Below, one piece after another: positions 5,348 to 6,090 of a stretch of DNA of 6,090 nt; within the stretch, counting starts at the first letter, position 1; every line of letters starts with the position of its first letter. The notes beneath the pieces were generated by a model. It did not search any database and was not told the DNA's origin. It was given only the letters and a program-made list of their open reading frames with translations. The position numbers and the translations under genes were made by a program. Origin of the DNA: Ruminococcaceae bacterium UBA6857 (GTDB taxonomy: Bacteria; Bacillota; Clostridia; Oscillospirales; Acutalibacteraceae); the NCBI GenBank assembly GCA_002451715.1, contig DKDD01000163.1, positions 1-6,090 of the forward strand, written 5' to 3'.

Positions 5348-5968
5348 ATGGCAAAAGGCGATAAATTTTACTTTGACAATTTTTCACAAACGGCACGGAT
5401 TCTTAAATCCGCCGCCGAATATCTTACCGAATGTCTCAAAAACTATGACGCGCAAAAAATTGAACAAATGCTTGAAAAAATGCATGAACTTGAACACAGC
5501 GCAGACGAAAAGCACCATGAAATGAGCGCGGCGCTGATTAAAGCTTTTGTTACCCCGGTTGACCGTGAAGACCTTGATTTGCTCAGCCGGCAGCTTGACG
5601 AAGTTGCCGATAAGCTTGAAGAAGTGATTCAAAAGTTTTATGTTTACGATATTAAAACAATAAGACCCGACGCGGTTGTGTTTTCGGAAAAACTTGTTTT
5701 TGCCTGTGACCTTATTTCAAAGGCGGCAGACGAATTTCGCGCTTTTAAAAAGTCAAAGAAAATCCGCGAACTTATTATTGAAATCAACTCTGCGGAAGAG
5801 GAGTGCGACAGGCTCTTTCTTGAATCAATGCGAAAACTCACAAAAGAATCCGCCGATGTGCTTGAAGTCATTTCGTGGCGAAAAATTTATGAATGTCTTG
5901 AAGCTTGCGCCGATTCCTGCGAACATGTCAGCGATTGCATGGGTTCGGTAATTATGAAAAATTCATGA
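5348..5968 (+). CDS. DUF47 / PhoU-like phosphate transport accessory protein
   Basis: This 206-residue, all-helical, soluble protein matches the DUF47 family in length and in motifs: HELEHSADEKHHE (46-58), FVTPVDREDLDLLSRQLDEV (67-86), and the C-terminal WRKIYECLEACADSCEHVSD region. The acidic/His clusters, including Asp84 and Asp88 in the D-x3-D pattern, resemble the metal-binding signature of PhoU-like helical bundles. DUF47 proteins are encoded next to PiT permeases and are thought to control or assist phosphate uptake at the inner face of the membrane. AAAGGAGG lies just after the pit stop codon, 9 bases before the ATG, and the 15-base intergenic gap implies translation from one transcript. 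In many genomes the DUF47 gene comes first; here pit comes first. No clear intrinsic terminator follows before the next promoter at 6037. Confidence 0.93.
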   Translation: MAKGDKFYFDNFSQTARILKSAAEYLTECLKNYDAQKIEQMLEKMHELEHSADEKHHEMSAALIKAFVTPVDREDLDLLSRQLDEVADKLEEVIQKFYVYDIKTIRPDAVVFSEKLVFACDLISKAADEFRAFKKSKKIRELIIEINSAEEECDRLFLESMRKLTKESADVLEVISWRKIYECLEACADSCEHVSDCMGSVIMKNS

Positions 5969-6036
5969 CGTTTTGCACCGATAACCCGACATAAATTTTT
6001 GCTATAACAAACCGGAAAAAACATCGGAAAAACCTA

Positions 6037-6065
6037 TTGACAAGGTAGGAATAGGGTGCTATAAT
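6037..6065 (+). promoter_or_regulatory. Perfect extended -10 promoter with overlapping dyad, for a gene beyond the edge
   Basis: TTGACA (6037-6042), a 17-base spacer and TATAAT (6060-6065) match the consensus exactly, and TGC before the -10 adds the extended -10 TGn element. Initiation is expected near 6072. The dyad CCTATT-N11-AATAGG (6033-6055), with an inner CCTA-N9-TAGG (6033-6049), covers the -35 and half the spacer, the usual place for a repressor site. AAAGGTGG (6082-6089) looks like a Shine-Dalgarno, so a start codon should lie just past the window end. A promoter this strong usually needs a repressor or drives a highly expressed gene. Confidence 0.92.
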
Positions 6066-6090
6066 CTCATCAACCTACAAGAAAGGTGGG

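Overview
The window looks like a chromosomal stretch from a low-to-moderate GC Gram-positive bacterium, most likely a gut-type member of the Clostridia. The reasons are strong AAAGGAGG-type ribosome binding sites, consensus sigma-A promoters with 17-base spacers, a three-cysteine Rrf2 regulator, and a secreted protein that joins a Listeria-Bacteroides (InlB B-type) repeat, HC3-type cysteine repeats and fibronectin type III domains. The species cannot be named from the sequence.

Layout. The left edge (1-105) is a minus-strand tRNA-Thr(GGU) gene cut by the window boundary, with a perfect consensus promoter. From 168 to about 900 everything supportable is on the minus strand: a structured non-coding RNA of about 165 nt (731-896) that is 6S-like and ends in a U-tract, a weak 72-codon ORF (307-525), and an intrinsic terminator (168-226) closing that unit. 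Divergent from the RNA is an Rrf2-family regulator (1113-1517). It is followed, with no visible terminator, by an 848-residue secreted protein (1564-4110) containing ten HC3 repeats of 40-41 residues plus two degenerate end units. A perfect intrinsic terminator (4118-4174) closes that unit. A foldable leader (4174-4252) precedes a two-gene phosphate module: a PiT permease (4280-5332) and its DUF47/PhoU-like partner (5348-5968). The right edge carries a perfect extended -10 promoter overlapped by a dyad (6033-6065), which drives a gene beyond the window.

How the parts work together. The PiT permease and DUF47 protein almost certainly act as one low-affinity inorganic phosphate uptake unit. The Rrf2 regulator is of the Fe-S/cysteine-sensing type, but no iscS or other Fe-S assembly gene lies next to it here. 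Instead its downstream neighbour is an unusually cysteine-rich exported protein, which may or may not be a regulatory target. The structured RNA beside an Rrf2 gene recalls, from memory, the Bacillus region where the 6S-1 RNA gene lies near cymR. That is suggestive, not proof.

The most interesting items are the HC3 repeat protein, with its layered repeat history, and the structured minus-strand RNA. I see no CRISPR array, transposase or prophage gene.
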